NCBI GenBank assembly: GCA_039621445.1
Contig: CP154957.1
Span: 12,979,462 to 13,043,461 of the forward strand
Source of the DNA: Euglena gracilis
Taxonomy: Eukaryota > Euglenida > Euglenophyceae > Euglenales
Direction: 5' to 3'
Length of the DNA stretch: 64,000 bases
The number at the start of each line of letters is the position of its first letter. Within the stretch, counting starts at the first letter, position 1. The position numbers and the translations under genes are program-made. The notes beneath the pieces were generated by a model, which was not told where the DNA came from, searched no databases, and was given only the letters and a program-made list of their open reading frames with translations. Shown here in pieces: positions 32,053 through 42,655 of the stretch.

Positions 32053-32920
32053 TAAAGGTGAAAGAGTGTAATTGTCCAGCACTTCGCCATTACGAAGTCT
32101 GGTGACAATGGTGTCATACACCGGATCACGACTATAATCCCATTCGCGAAAGAACAGTGGGGAAGGGGACTCCGTGCGCGTAATACGCCGGGGTCCGGAC
32201 GTGCTTCCACGTCGGCGCCTTCCACGCACTGGTGCGACCAGGAATAGTTGTGAAACGGGAAAAGAATCCAAAAGATTGTCCGCAGCGTCGTTTCGAGGTG
32301 CGTATTCGTCAGCTTCCTGACTTCTATGAAAAGGCTCCCTCATCCGGGTTCCCAGGGTAATACCAAGGGGCCCGACTGAGCGGATCCGCTACTTTTTGTG
32401 TGTGACCAGGGGTATAAATAACCACAAGGTTGAATTGACACAAGAACTCATGCCATCTGCATCGCCTTCCGACCGATGACATGGCCTTGTTCAAATCCTC
32501 GGTGTACCAGTGTTGGAGACTCTCATGATCGGTCTTGACGAGGATCTGGACGAGGCTGCTGGCCACCAAGCTGCGAAATTTCTGGAGTATAAGCACGATT
32601 GCGTAGGTTTCCTTCTCGCGTATACTCCACTTGACTTGATCTTTGCCGTCGTCGCCCTGTAGCTTTCGGCAGAAGAAAGCCACAGGTCGGAGTTCATTCG
32701 CCGCGTTTTGCTAGCTCAGAACTCCGCCAACAGCGTAATCGCTGCTGTCGACTTCGTGGCACTTGGGGTCCAGCAATTCGGCTCAAAGTTGCCAAAATAG
32801 GGGCGTTGCATGCCACTGTTTTGTCCCATGGTGGAAAAACTCTGGCGTTGAATGGACAACACCACGGAGCCCTGTTGCCGATATTTTGGCACCTGGCAAT
32901 TGCGGGGGGATGTGCCAATG
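32053..32920 (-). pseudogene. Ty3/gypsy RNase H and linker fragment, opposite strand
   Basis: On the minus strand from high to low coordinate: PPWDKTVACNAPILATL (connection), EVDSSDYAVGGVLS followed by a TAG, FFCRKLQG, KWSIREKETYAIV, VKTDHESLQHWYT, then a Tyr-Thr-Pro-Gly-His stretch and VADPLSR. The catalytic Asp, Glu, Asp, Asp positions are recognisable. A linker follows (YDTIVTRLRNGEVLDNYTL). One stop and at least one frameshift are present. Confidence 0.8.
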
Positions 32921-33019
32921 AGATTTATTCATAGTGGAAGTGACCATTTTGGAGCCAATGTTCTGGCGACTTTGCCCAAATTGCTTGCATGAGGGGCCAA
33001 GTTTAGCTGTAATGGAGAC

Positions 33020-33115
33020 AAGGCACAGGGGGGGGTCCGAGGGGGGGGTTGGAAGCTGTACAGGGGGGGGGGGAGCGGGGGTCCCCAGAAAATCACAACT
33101 GTACTGCCAGGTTGG
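33020..33115 (+). repeat. short duplicated G-rich module, copy 1
   Basis: GGGGTTGGAAGCTGTACAGG followed by a G tract and CAACTGTACTGCCAGGTTGG. The same order recurs at 34,360-34,445 (GGTTGGAACTGTACAGG ... CCAACTGTACTGCCTTG). TGTACAG/CTGTACTG gives it dyad character. Confidence 0.6.
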
Positions 33116-33379
33116 CAATGATGGAAATTGAGAAATTCAGATGCATTTTGCAAAATGTGTGTGTCTTGTAAAAAGAGCGGTAGCCAGTATTTTCACTTTA
33201 AACACTTAGCAGAAAGGCAGGAAGCAAAAAGCAGCTTCAATCACTCCCCCTTGGCACACCATGCGGAATTGAGCCAGCGTTACGTTTTTTTGTTTTTCAA
33301 CAAAGAACAAAAAAATATTTTTTTTCCAAAAAAACACACACACAAAGACATGTTTTCTTTTTTTAAAAAAACAAAAATT

Positions 33380-33609
33380 GGTACTTGTTCGCTAAGGGAC
33401 CGCCAGTGAAATTTCTCTAAGTCGGTTATTATGGGGTTAATTGAAGGAGTAGGGTTAGGTGCGCACATGGCCATTTTGCGCTACATGGCCATGTTGCGCA
33501 ACATGGCCATGTAGCGCAAAATGACCATGTGCGCACCTAACCCTACTCCTTCAGTTAACCCCATAATAACCGACGTAGAGAACTGGCGGTCTCTTAGCGA
33601 ACAAGTACC
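33380..33609. repeat. 230-bp near-perfect palindrome, TA-flanked
   Basis: The left arm 33380-33497 and right arm 33498-33609 are reverse complements with about four mismatches and one six-base indel; no spacer separates them (centre ATGTTGCGCAACAT). The arms start and end CTTGTTCGCTAAG inside TA dinucleotides, like the TA-type foldback elements here. The arms contain TAGGGTTAGG and repeated CATGGCCATG. No coding capacity. Confidence 0.9.
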
Positions 33610-33829
33610 CAAAAATTTGACCTTTTTCCTTGCAAAATGGCCATTTTTTGAGGAAAAGGTTTTAAGGTAATTTTTTGGGTCATCAAAAGTGACGTATTTT
33701 TTAATTTTTCCAGCACCTTTAACGGACTACGAAGCTGCAGAGATGAAAAGACCTTTTTTGTTCAAAAAAGTTTCAAAAAAAATTCCCCCAAACCCCCATG
33801 AGGTTTTTTTTGTTTTTTTAAAGAAACAT

Positions 33830-34290
33830 ATTTTCTCTTAGGGGGTACTACCCCCGTTCCCCCCCCCCCCAGTTACACCCCCGTGACCGCCCCCCGTGAC
33901 CCAAGAATCGATCCTTCGCCATTCTTTTTTTAAAAGCATTTTTTTTAAAAAAAACAATGAACTTTCATGTCCGCCCAATGCGCTTTCACACCCAAAAATG
34001 GCCAAAAATCTTTTCCCCTGAAAGAAGTGCCAAAAACTGGTGCATTTCCCCACCCAAAACGGATTTTTGTCAAAATGGCCCAAACTTCATCCCAAAAACG
34101 TGTTGGTCAAGAAAATCCTAACAAAATTCCGTTTTCAAAAAATGACCAATTTTATCACGATGCCACGTCATGGAAGTTGCCTCCCGGCTACCTGCAAAGT
34201 GTCATACTTCCCCCGTGACCCCCCCCCCCGCCCCGTGACCCCCCCCATGACCCCCCCCGCGACCCGAAACACCCCCTAAAAAAAGCATGT
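33830..34290. repeat. CCCCCGTGACC-rich foldback region
   Basis: C tracts with CCGTGACC units at 33,875-33,900 and 34,210-34,265, flanking AAATGGCCAAAAATC and TTTTAAAA-type inverted AT tracts. Probably a diverged foldback element; its ends are not clear. Confidence 0.4.
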
Positions 34291-34359
34291 TTTTTTGTTT
34301 CAAAAAAACAAGCCTTTTTTCAAAAAAATTTCATCTGTCTCGGGGGGGGTTGGAAGTGG

Positions 34360-34445
34360 GGGGGTCCCGGGAGGGGGGGGTTGGAACTGTACAGGGGGGG
34401 GAGGGGGGGTCCCAAGGTTTGACCAACTGTACTGCCTTGTCCCCA
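34360..34445 (+). repeat. short duplicated G-rich module, copy 2
   Basis: Second copy of the module at 33,020-33,115, with similar G tracts and CTGTACAGG/CAACTGTACTGCC. Confidence 0.6.
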
Positions 34446-34641
34446 ATCGGTGCCTGCATGATGCACAAGTTGGGGGGTGTTTTTTTTCTTTTTTTTTGCA
34501 TTCATCTGGCAAATCTTCCATTTGGGCCTGTCCATGATGCTCCTCTGCAAGAGCGAGATGCGCTGGCCCGTGAGGTTCTCATGAGGACCTCTCCCCCTCC
34601 CCTTTTGGAGCAATGGAGGAGTCAGGGCTGTCAAATCACAG

Positions 34642-34701
34642 CTGCAAGTGCGCATTTCGGAGCTCAAGCTGCAGGAGCAAGTTGCAACGTTGAGAGCAAG
34701 G
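34642..34701 (+). CDS. candidate coiled-coil exon
   Basis: Between AAATCACAG (ends 34641) and a donor GTGTGTGAG (34702) lie exactly 20 codons reading LQVRISELKLQEQVATLRAR, with a clear heptad pattern. An upstream open segment (HDAPLQERDALARE, about 34,530-34,585, before GTTCTC) has the same character and may be the preceding exon in another frame. The phase-0 end is compatible with the exon-like block at 47065. Gene unknown. Confidence 0.42.
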
Positions 34702-34759
34702 GTGTGTGAGTGTGTGTGTGTGCAGATGTGTGGTCAATTCAAGTCCAGCTTCATCTCTC

Positions 34760-36678
34760 TCCCATGACTCTTTTTTGTTCCCCTCCCTGGAAGCTGAAAA
34801 TATACAGAAAAGGATTCAGTTCACGACCTCATGGACGACCACATTCTACATTTTGTCTGTCCTCAGTTCAGAATTCCAAAGTTGCCACCCAATGGCATTG
34901 CTACTCAATGGCACCAGCGAAAGTTTGAGTGTCATTTTGTTGAAAGGCACAACAATTCCTCTTTGGTTGTGTTTATGGGCTCCCAGATCTGACCTGGGGG
35001 TGTGGGGCAATGGACGGACTCTAGGGTCAGCCCACAGTCGTGTAGGTTGGCAAAGGTTGCCAAGATCGACCCCCCCTCGCAACTGTGGAGTGGGTGGGGG
35101 GGGGGTTGTGGGGTGGGCCCAGGGTCGACTTAGGGTCGGCCCACCCCTCAAAAACTCAAATTTTTTTTAGCTTATTCTTCCCAATTTTTGAGCAAGATTA
35201 AAGCTGCATCTCTTTCCGAGGCTCCAAAATAATAAAACCCCTTGCGTTACCAACCCGTTTTGGGGGGCAAATCTCTTTCGTTTCTCAACTGACCAAGGGT
35301 TCTTTTGGCAGGAATCCTTTGTGTTTTACATGGCATTTTGCTGGCAAATCCATTGTGTTTCACGTGTGATCGAGTGTCCAAATTCCAAGCAAGCCTTTTC
35401 TTTTTCTGGGCTAAATCTCACTGGAAATGACTTCGCAGCTACTGAGAGATACTGGCGCCCGGAACAGCTGAAATTCAGAATGGATATTTCATAATGGAAT
35501 GCAAAAATAATGAGAAATATGGAGTAATGAAGCGTGGTTGGAAGTTATTGGCACCGCTGAGTTGCTGCTGAAAAGAGCTTTTGATCGAGGCCCGCCATCG
35601 CACCTAAACTGTGGAATTTGAGGAGTTTTTTTCAAGCTGGAGGGGACCCCATCCCCAGGGGGGGGGGCAGCCAGCACCTTATTCCAGCCACCACTTGCCA
35701 GCCGGCTGCAGAACGGAGGGGCAAAGTTGATTCCGGCACGGCGAAGCCAGCCAGGACCAAAAAATTTTCGGTGTACAGTGCCGAAATTTTTTTTTGAAAA
35801 AGGGTCAAAAAGGCCAAAGAAATCCCGTCTTTGAAGGATTTTTGGGTTTTCACCTCAAATTTTTGGTTATAACATACCGACCTAGCTGGATTTTGGATGT
35901 TTGTGGAATTTTTTGGGGGTATCAGTCCGCCAGACACCCCCTGGGTCCCCTGGGGTTCCAGTCAGCTCACAGCAGGTTGAGCGGAATCACCGGCCATTAA
36001 CAGACAAGACGCTTTTGTGCAACTAAGGGGTCCAGCCAGCACCTTTTTCCGGCTGGCCTGCTGGACCCCCCCCCCCCGGGTCCTTCCAGCCAATGTCCCC
36101 ATTGTTGGATCGGATTGATCTTTTAAACAAAATCAAAAGAACAGGGTTTTGGAACTTTTTGCCAGAGTTTTTTTTTGAATTTTTCAAAAATCATTTGAAA
36201 GTTTTGACAGCATTCACAGTATCTTTTGGGAAAAAACAAACAGTCGTGTGGCATTTTGTGAAGTGGGGTTGTTTCATGAATTATGTCAAAAAGTTTCAAA
36301 TTAAATGTCATTTTTGTTCCAAAAACTCTGTCAAAATTTCAAAAAACCCTGTCAACACGTTAAGGAAATCCTTTTAAATTGTTTCATGACCTCTGTCATT
36401 TCTTTACGAGAATTTGTCAATTTGTTCCAAGGATCAAGGGTGCCAGCTGTGAGAACCCCTGCTCGGAAACCCCACCCGGGTGGGAGGGGGTGGGTGGGTG
36501 AGTGGGTGGGTGCATCTGGGGTTGAACCCTGGGGAGCGGTCCCAGGTTGGAGGCTGGGGTGTAGGTTTTAGTAAGATTTTGGGAAATGCGCTTGGACGAT
36601 TTGAGTTTTGGGGGCATCCTCTGGGGGTTGCCCCACACCCGCTGCCCCTCCCCATCTGATGAAAATGCCTGGACAGAC
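34760..36678. other. non-coding stretch with repeat debris
   Basis: No supported gene. It contains mirrored GGGTCGACTTAGGGTCGGCC pieces at 35,020-35,150, TCCAGCCAGCACC-family debris at 35,640-35,760 and 36,028-36,080, a fragment (about 35,975-36,026) matching the end of the 0.7-kb repeats (GACAAGACGCTTTTGTGCAA), and direct repeats of ATTTTGTCAA-like units at 36,150-36,400. Confidence 0.5.
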
Positions 36679-36936
36679 CAGGCTTCTTTTTAAGTCAGCA
36701 GACCCCCCCCTCCGGGGGGGGGAGGGGGTGCGTGGGTGGGTCCGGGCCAAACCCCCCCGGGGGGGTCCCGCGCCGGAGGCGCTGGGTATACCTTTTCGGC
36801 GCGAAGCGCCGAAAATTTTTGAAAATTGCCTTTAACAGGCCTGATTTTGGGGGGTCCCCCCCGGGGGGATCCCGTGCCACCCTGGGTGTGTGGGGGGACC
36901 CCCCCTCCCCCCCCGGGGGTCTTAAAAAGAAGCCTG
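36679..36936. mobile_element. second hAT-like MITE with 8-bp duplication
   Basis: The termini CAGGCTTCTTTTTAAG are perfectly inverted. Flanking octamers GGACAGAC (36671-36678) and GTACAGAC (36937-36944) match at seven of eight positions. The 258-bp body has C/G tracts on both sides of GGCGCGAAGCGCC (36798-36810). Its ends share CAGGCTT with the 423-bp element at 12586, so the two families are related. Confidence 0.8.
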
Positions 36937-37530
36937 GTACAGACCCTTGCTGTGGGCGGTTTGCATTGCTGTTGGACAACCTCCGGTGTCCAACAGACAG
37001 TCAGTGATTATTGAAGTTTCGTTCTGAACAACAGGGGTTTTCGATTTACAATGACAACAGTTGATTTAGGCGGCCAGATTCACATTGAAGCTTTTTTGTG
37101 TTGGTTTGCGCATATGCGCAAACTTACAAATTTTTTGTTTCGGCTGTGTTGCTCCAAGGGGCTTGAAAACATGGCAACACGAGAGTGAAAAAGATGAGCA
37201 AAATTCTCTGTTTGGCGATGTGATCCCTGGATTTTGGAGAAAAATGGCGTTTTAGGGGGGTTTGGAAATGGGCTTCGCGTGTCAAAACCCCCGGACCTTC
37301 CTCCTCGGTGGTGAAGAAAATGCAAGACAGAGGCAAAGGAATGGGCTTTTACCACCCTTTTTACTCCATTTGGCTGTTTTCCCGGGTACAAACTGCCGGC
37401 AGTGTACGTCCTGGGTGTTTGCTGGACTGCTTCTCTTGCAGCGCGTCGGTGTGGTGTTTTTGATGTGGTGAAAATGCGGGGAGGAAGTGCCAAGGTGTGT
37501 GGGTGTGATGTGGCAAAGCTGGAAGGACCT

Positions 37531-37990
37531 AACCCCCTCAAAGATAAGACCTGAGCCTTATTTTTGGGTCCGCTGCTGGAAGCCTCCAAGGAGGGTCTTA
37601 TTTTTTTGGGGAGGTCTTTTTTTGGGTTTTTTTCTTGACCGACCTGGGCCGGAAAAGACATCATTTTTTATTTTTTCAGGTTCCCAAAAGTATTAAAAAA
37701 ATTCCTTCGGCGCGAAGCGCCATGTGTAAATTGGACCAAGTTGATATTCAGTATGTCTTTTTGTGCTTCAAAAAATCTCAAATTTTTTTCATTTTTCATT
37801 TTTCATTTCATCATTTTCATCATTTTTGTGTGTGAAATTGGGGTTTTTGGAGATGTTTCAGATAAAGCTTTCACCGTCTTTGGCACTTTGCGCTGTCAGG
37901 GCGGGTCTTTTGGGAGAGGTCTTAATTTTGGAGTTTTGCTCGATCGGCCAAGGGGGGTCTTATTTTTGGGGGTGTCTTATTATTGGGGGG
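37531..37990. mobile_element. probable TA-type MITE, AATAAGACC family
   Basis: The left end AACCCCCTCAAAGATAAGACC and the inverted right end (AACCCCCCCAATAATAAGAC on the other strand) resemble those of the element at 47775-48150. Internal GTCTTATTTTTGGGG copies are present, as is GGCGCGAAGCGCC at 37709-37721. An exact target-site duplication was not found. The interior is T-rich and non-coding. Confidence 0.55.
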
Positions 37991-38160
37991 GTTCAAGGGA
38001 AGGAAGGTTGGTGCGGGGTATTTGTCAAGGGATGCGAAGAGGGGAAGAAATTGGGTTCGCAGGGAACGAAAGGGATGGGTGCCTCCCACCAAGTTATGCC
38101 CGGGATTCACACAACCAGTTTGTTGCAAAAACCCCAGAAGAAGAAGCGCAACTCTTGCAG

Positions 38161-38217
38161 GACAAAATTGTGTTTATGAGCGCCAATGCGCATAACAACA
38201 ATAAACACAATTTTGTC
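38161..38217. repeat. perfect 17-bp-arm hairpin
   Basis: GACAAAATTGTGTTTAT at 38161-38177 is the exact complement of ATAAACACAATTTTGTC at 38201-38217, with a 23-base loop containing GCGCCAATGCGC. It follows an open segment reading KTPEEEAQLLQDKIVFM that could be a small exon end. An mRNA 3'-end role is conceivable but unproven. Confidence 0.7.
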
Positions 38218-38872
38218 TTTTAAGGGTTTCCCTTTATGTCCATGAACTGACATTTGTCAATAAATGTGTGAAAAAGGCCGTGACGGCGCGAACTAGCGGA
38301 CCGTCGAGAAACACAATTTGGTGGATGTGCCACACTGTTTATCGACGGTGTTAGTCCATGGGATCACAAAACTCGCACGAACAAAATAAATGTTCATAGG
38401 TTCTGAATGGTCGATAAATGTGGCAACATACACAGTCAAACGCTGATAGGTCACTTCATGTGCACTAAAGTGTTATTCACGTTTTTCGTGGGCGCCAAGG
38501 CGCAATGAACCACCTGCAGGAATCCCAGAAATTCACAAGTGGTTCATTTGTGCATATGCGCCTGCGAAAACGTGACGGGCGCTTTTGCGCAAATGAACCA
38601 CCAATGGAGGAAAAACAAGCGGCCTCGTTTGGCCCTCCAACAACCACCTTTCACTGCCTTCTGAAGGGTTCAACTGACCACACTGTCTCTTCCAACACCT
38701 CTTGTTACAGGGCCAATTCTGGTCTGGTGACAGGTCCCACAAAGGATAGAGATAGAGGACCTCGTGAAGGTGGTTTCCCCAGCCACCCGATAACGGTGCA
38801 CGTCCACCGGCACTGATTTTAGGATCCCAAAGGCCCTCGCAGGCATGCATTTTGTGCGGTACACCAAGGCTG

Positions 38873-39000
38873 TCATTTTGTGGTTCATTGTGGACACCAA
38901 AATATTTTTGTGGTTCACTTGTGGACACCAAAAGTTTTTTGTGTTTCATGTGTGGACACCTGACATTCTTTTGTGCTTCATGTGTGGACACCAATTTTTT
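38873..39000 (+). repeat. degenerate tandem TTTTGTGGTTCA...GTGGACACC repeat
   Basis: Four to five units of about 32 bases (TTTGTGGTTCATTGTGGACA). A second block lies at 39,740-39,845, and both are followed by CACCAGCTGACCAG. Inverted GAACCAC strings at 38,500-38,606 suggest that a foldback element was once present. Confidence 0.6.
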
Positions 39001-39375
39001 ATTACCACCACCAGCTGACCAGGACGTCGCTTCTGCCAAAGTGGACCCCCTCCCACAGGGGTCCAGCAAGCCAGCAGCCGTTTCCAGTCATCAGCCTTTT
39101 TCCAGCCCCGGACCCCCCTCTTGCCCATATAAATGAGATTAATTATATTGCAGCCGCCCCAAGGGTGGCTGGACAGAATTATTTTTTTTAGGTTTTCGGG
39201 TGTGCAAATTTTGGCCAAAAATGGGCAAAATGGGCCGAATTTGCTGACCAGGACAAATTTTGGATCAAACCGACAATTTTTTTTGCATAATTGGCCATGC
39301 TATTGCAATTTGGGACCTTTTGTTCCTTTTTAAACATTTTTTTTGCCATTTTCGGCAATTTTGCACCTTTACGTG

Positions 39376-39639
39376 CTACAGATCTCTCGTACATGTGCAT
39401 TGGCAAAAGAGTTTACTACAGCACGTTTTGGAAGAATATTTTTCATGAATTGGTATGTATCGGCAATTGTTTCCTGCTGCCTCAGACAACCTCGCTGGAG
39501 TGGCTGATAACTGGTCGGAAATGAGGATGGCTAATAAAGCACCGACTCCAGTATCCATCACAATCATTCCAAACAAGTTATCTTCTGCAAATTTGAATGA
39601 GTTTATATGTTTTCCCTGAAGTTCTGCAAATTTCTGCAA
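39376..39639 (-). CDS. weak open frame, possibly an exon relic
   Basis: Minus-strand frame with FAEDNLFGMIVMDTGVGALL and ISDQLSATPARLSEA, more protein-like than its AT-rich surroundings but without splice support, third-position bias or a recognised domain. It could be chance. Confidence 0.15.
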   Translation of the reverse strand: MQKFAELQGKHINSFKFAEDNLFGMIVMDTGVGALLAILISDQLSATPARLSEAAGNNCRYIPIHEKYSSKTCCSKLFCQCTCTRDL

Positions 39640-40149
39640 AAGACCAAAAAGTGTGTAAAGTGTCTGAAGATGAAGCCCATTATCCTGTAAAAATGTTTAT
39701 TTTTCATCATTCTGAATCAGAAAAATTTCTAGACCAACCAACCTTTTGTGGCTCGTTTGTGTTTGTGACACCAAAAAAGAAATTGTGGTTCATTTTTGGA
39801 CACCAAAAGTTTTTTGTGGTTTACACGCATTTTGTGAACCACGTCAGCTGCTGATGCTTCAGCACCCACCAGCTGACCAGACCAGACTGGCATCGACCCC
39901 CCCCCCCCGGTGCAACAGCACCCACCGAAGTTATGTTATTATGTTATTCCCCGCAACCGTGAGACTGTCGGCCCGACCTCCAATCAACCGCATTACCCCC
40001 CCTTTTTTGAATTTTGAGCCTCCCAAATTCGATTCTCCCAAATTGGCTGAAAATGCGTGCAAACACATTGCAACGCCCTCAAAACTGTCAACAGCGTCCC
40101 ATTTTGAAAAAATTCGAAAAATGTGCTGGGTGCAGGCAACTGCTTAAGC

Positions 40150-40390
40150 GCTGACTTACCCCTCCTCCCCCCCGCGGGGGGGGGTGGGTGATTGGTTTTT
40201 TTCAGAGTGACTAATTGGTTTTTGGCCCGGACGGCGGGGGGGGGGGTCGGCCAGGAGTGGGCAAAAGTAGCTTGAGTGACTCCGGCGCCGAAGGCACCAG
40301 GAAAAATTTTTTGGCCTAAAATGGCCTAAAGTGACTGGAAAGTGGCCGTTTTTCTGAGTGGCCGACCCACCGGGGGGGGGGGGGTAGTGA
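40150..40390. repeat. foldback module with GTGACTAATTGG and G/C tracts
   Basis: GTGATTGG/GAGTGACTAATTGG motifs at the left, CGGCGCCGAAGGCACC near 40,283, AAATGGCCTAAAGTGACTGG, and a closing G tract with TAGTGATTGG at 40,386. Probably a MITE of the GTGACTG family. It abuts copy B of the 0.7-kb repeat. Confidence 0.45.
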
Positions 40391-40708
40391 TTGGAATTTT
40401 TCAAGTCATGGCGTTGTGCCTGCGCCATGCATCCCCCACACAGAAAAGTGGGAAGAGGGCAGGAGGCAAGAGCAGCACTGGGGCGCAAGGGTGTAGACCC
40501 ACCCACGGGAACCACACCAACCACACAAGGTGAGTGTATGTCCCCACAGCGCTGGAATTACGCCAGAGTTGCTCACCCGGCCAGGGGGAGCAACAAAAGA
40601 GGACTGGTGTAAGGGGTCCCTGGCCACTCACCACGCAGCAAACTGGGCCAGAAGCGAAGTTAGCGCCGGCCATAAACAGACAAGAAGCCTTAGTGCAACT
40701 AAGGGGGA
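40391..40708. repeat. 0.7-kb dispersed repeat, copy B (3' part)
   Basis: Matches the last 300 bases of copies A and C, from TTTTTCAAGTCATGGCG to GCCTTAGTGCAACTAAGGG. It is 5'-truncated. Confidence 0.75.
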
Positions 40709-40921
40709 CCACCCACGCAAGCCGTGGGGCCACGTACTCACGTGGTAGCCAGAAGCGGTGACCACACACCATTTGTGATGATTTTAGGTGGTGTGTGGCA
40801 GTGGTGGGAACGTCGCCAAAGCGAGGGTGCCCAAGGCCTCGAATCGCCGTCGCTTTGGTGTCCGGGTGCCCCAGAGGGTCTTGACTAGCCCACCCGGGTA
40901 CCCCTGGTGGCCTTGACCAGC

Positions 40922-41635
40922 CCGGCCCACCCCTGTGGCCAGAAGGGAAAATGGGGGGAGCGAGGGGAAGACAGAGGGAACCCCCCATGGAGACCAGCAG
41001 TAGAAAACGCGACTCTGATGCCTCTGTAGGGGGGCATGGCGCTTCGTGCGACCGCCCGGGGGACATGGCAGGGGGGCCTTCGGGCTCGCCGGCCTAGTAG
41101 GAGCGCACCCCCAGCAACCCAACCCCAAAGGGGAAGCCAGCAGAGAGGGACCCACCCGCGAGGCAGAGGACCGCCCAAACCAACCCCGGACAGGGCATGG
41201 AGCGCAGGTACCAGTATGTAAGGAATTATTGGTACCCGCAGCACACTACCCACCTGCCACCCGCCCTAAGGCCGAGACTTGGTGACCCGGGTTTACCTAA
41301 GCCGCGGGACCGTGAGGCCACATTGGAATTTTTCAAGTCATGGCGTTGTGCCTGCGCCATGGATCCCCCACTCAGAAAAGTGGGAAGAGGGCAGGAGGCA
41401 AGAGCAGCACTGGGGCGCAAGGGTGTAGACCCACCCACGGGAACCACACCAACCACACAAGGTGAGTGTATGTCCCTACAGCGCTGGAATTACACCAGAG
41501 TTACTCACCCGGCCAGGGGGAGCAACAAAAGAGGACTGGTGTAAGGGGTCCCTGGCCACTCACCACGCAGCAAACTGGGCCAGAAGCGAAGTTAGCGCCG
41601 GCCATAAACAGACAAGAAGCCTTAGTGCAACTAAG
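40922..41635. repeat. 0.7-kb dispersed repeat, copy C
   Basis: Nearly full-length match to copy A, ending ACAGACAAGAAGCCTTAGTG, the same end as copy B only about 930 bases away, so B and C are close direct repeats. A GTGACTG-family module follows immediately. Confidence 0.75.
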
Positions 41636-41999
41636 GGGGGGGGTAGTGACTGGCTGGTTTTTTGAAAATGAGTGACTGATTGGTTTTAAAACAGTGGAGT
41701 GACCCCCTCCCCCCCCCCTGGGAGTCGGTAAAAAAATTGTGTGGCTGGGTGGAGGCCGAGGCCACATCCGTCATGCAGATCGTTTGGATAGGTAAAAAGG
41801 GACAGGAAAGACACAGTTTGTGTCAGGGTCAGGGATAGGGATACGGTTGGGGTCAGGGTTATGGACAGAGGGGATTTCGTTATTTTGGGCAAGGGGTCCG
41901 GCGGGGGGGGGGGGCGGGGGAGGTTGCAGCCTCCGGAGGAGGCCATTGGCCGATTGAGTTAGCACCAACAGAGTTCGTTAGACATTTACCAGGGGGGAA

Positions 42000-42655
42000 A
42001 TGCGTTTCGCATTTTTTCGCATTTTTACGCATTTTTTTTTGCGCATTTTCGATTTTTTTCGCACATTTTTTCGCTTCTTAAGAATTTCCGGCTTTTTTTA
42101 TATGTTGCAGTTTCATTTTGGTTATTTTGAATGTATATTATCAAATTCTTTCTTGACCAATGTTGCATTGACACTGAGTTATGTTGTTTGATTTGTGCTC
42201 TGTTCTGCCCCTTTTTGAAAGAATTTTTTGCGCATTTTTTTGCGCATTTTTTCCATTTCCCCACCTTTTTTTACACTTTTTGTAGGCATTTTGTCCATAT
42301 TCAAGAAAAAACCTTTGGGCGATGAGGTGTGGGTGCTCATCCAATGATGATGAGGACACTAGGGTTTTCAGAAAATTTCGCATCGAATCCTTCTATTCTG
42401 GTCACAAGTAAGGGGCATCATGGCTGACATTGTTGGTTATGCTGAACAGAGAGTGACGCTTTGCTCATGCATTTTTTTTGACCAAAAATGCCTTCATTTC
42501 AGCTGTTTTTGAAAATTTTGGTTTAATTTTTGGGCTCATTGTTGGAAATTTTTCTAAGTGCTTTTTCCCTTAGGAATGTACAGATTCAGCGCATTTTTTG
42601 TGCATTTTTTACGCATTTTTGCGCATTTTTTTCCGAGGGCCGCCCAGCGCCCTGC
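42000..42655. repeat. GCGCATTTTT-rich repeat, copy 1
   Basis: Starts GCGTTTCGCATTTTTTCGC and ends CAGCGCATTTTTTGTGC ... CCGAGGGCCGCCCAGCGC. Copy 2 at 44,460-44,945 has the same start, interior (ATGCCTTCATTTCAGCT) and end. T-rich and non-coding; element type unknown. Confidence 0.65.

Noticed and set aside
37080-37664. 194-codon minus-strand frame.
   Set aside because: No splice support or domain; it overlaps the left part of a MITE and has a basic, Ser/Pro/Arg-biased composition typical of chance frames here.
38873-39000. Regular short repeats considered as a CRISPR array.
   Set aside because: Units are degenerate, spacers are not unique, and the window is eukaryotic.
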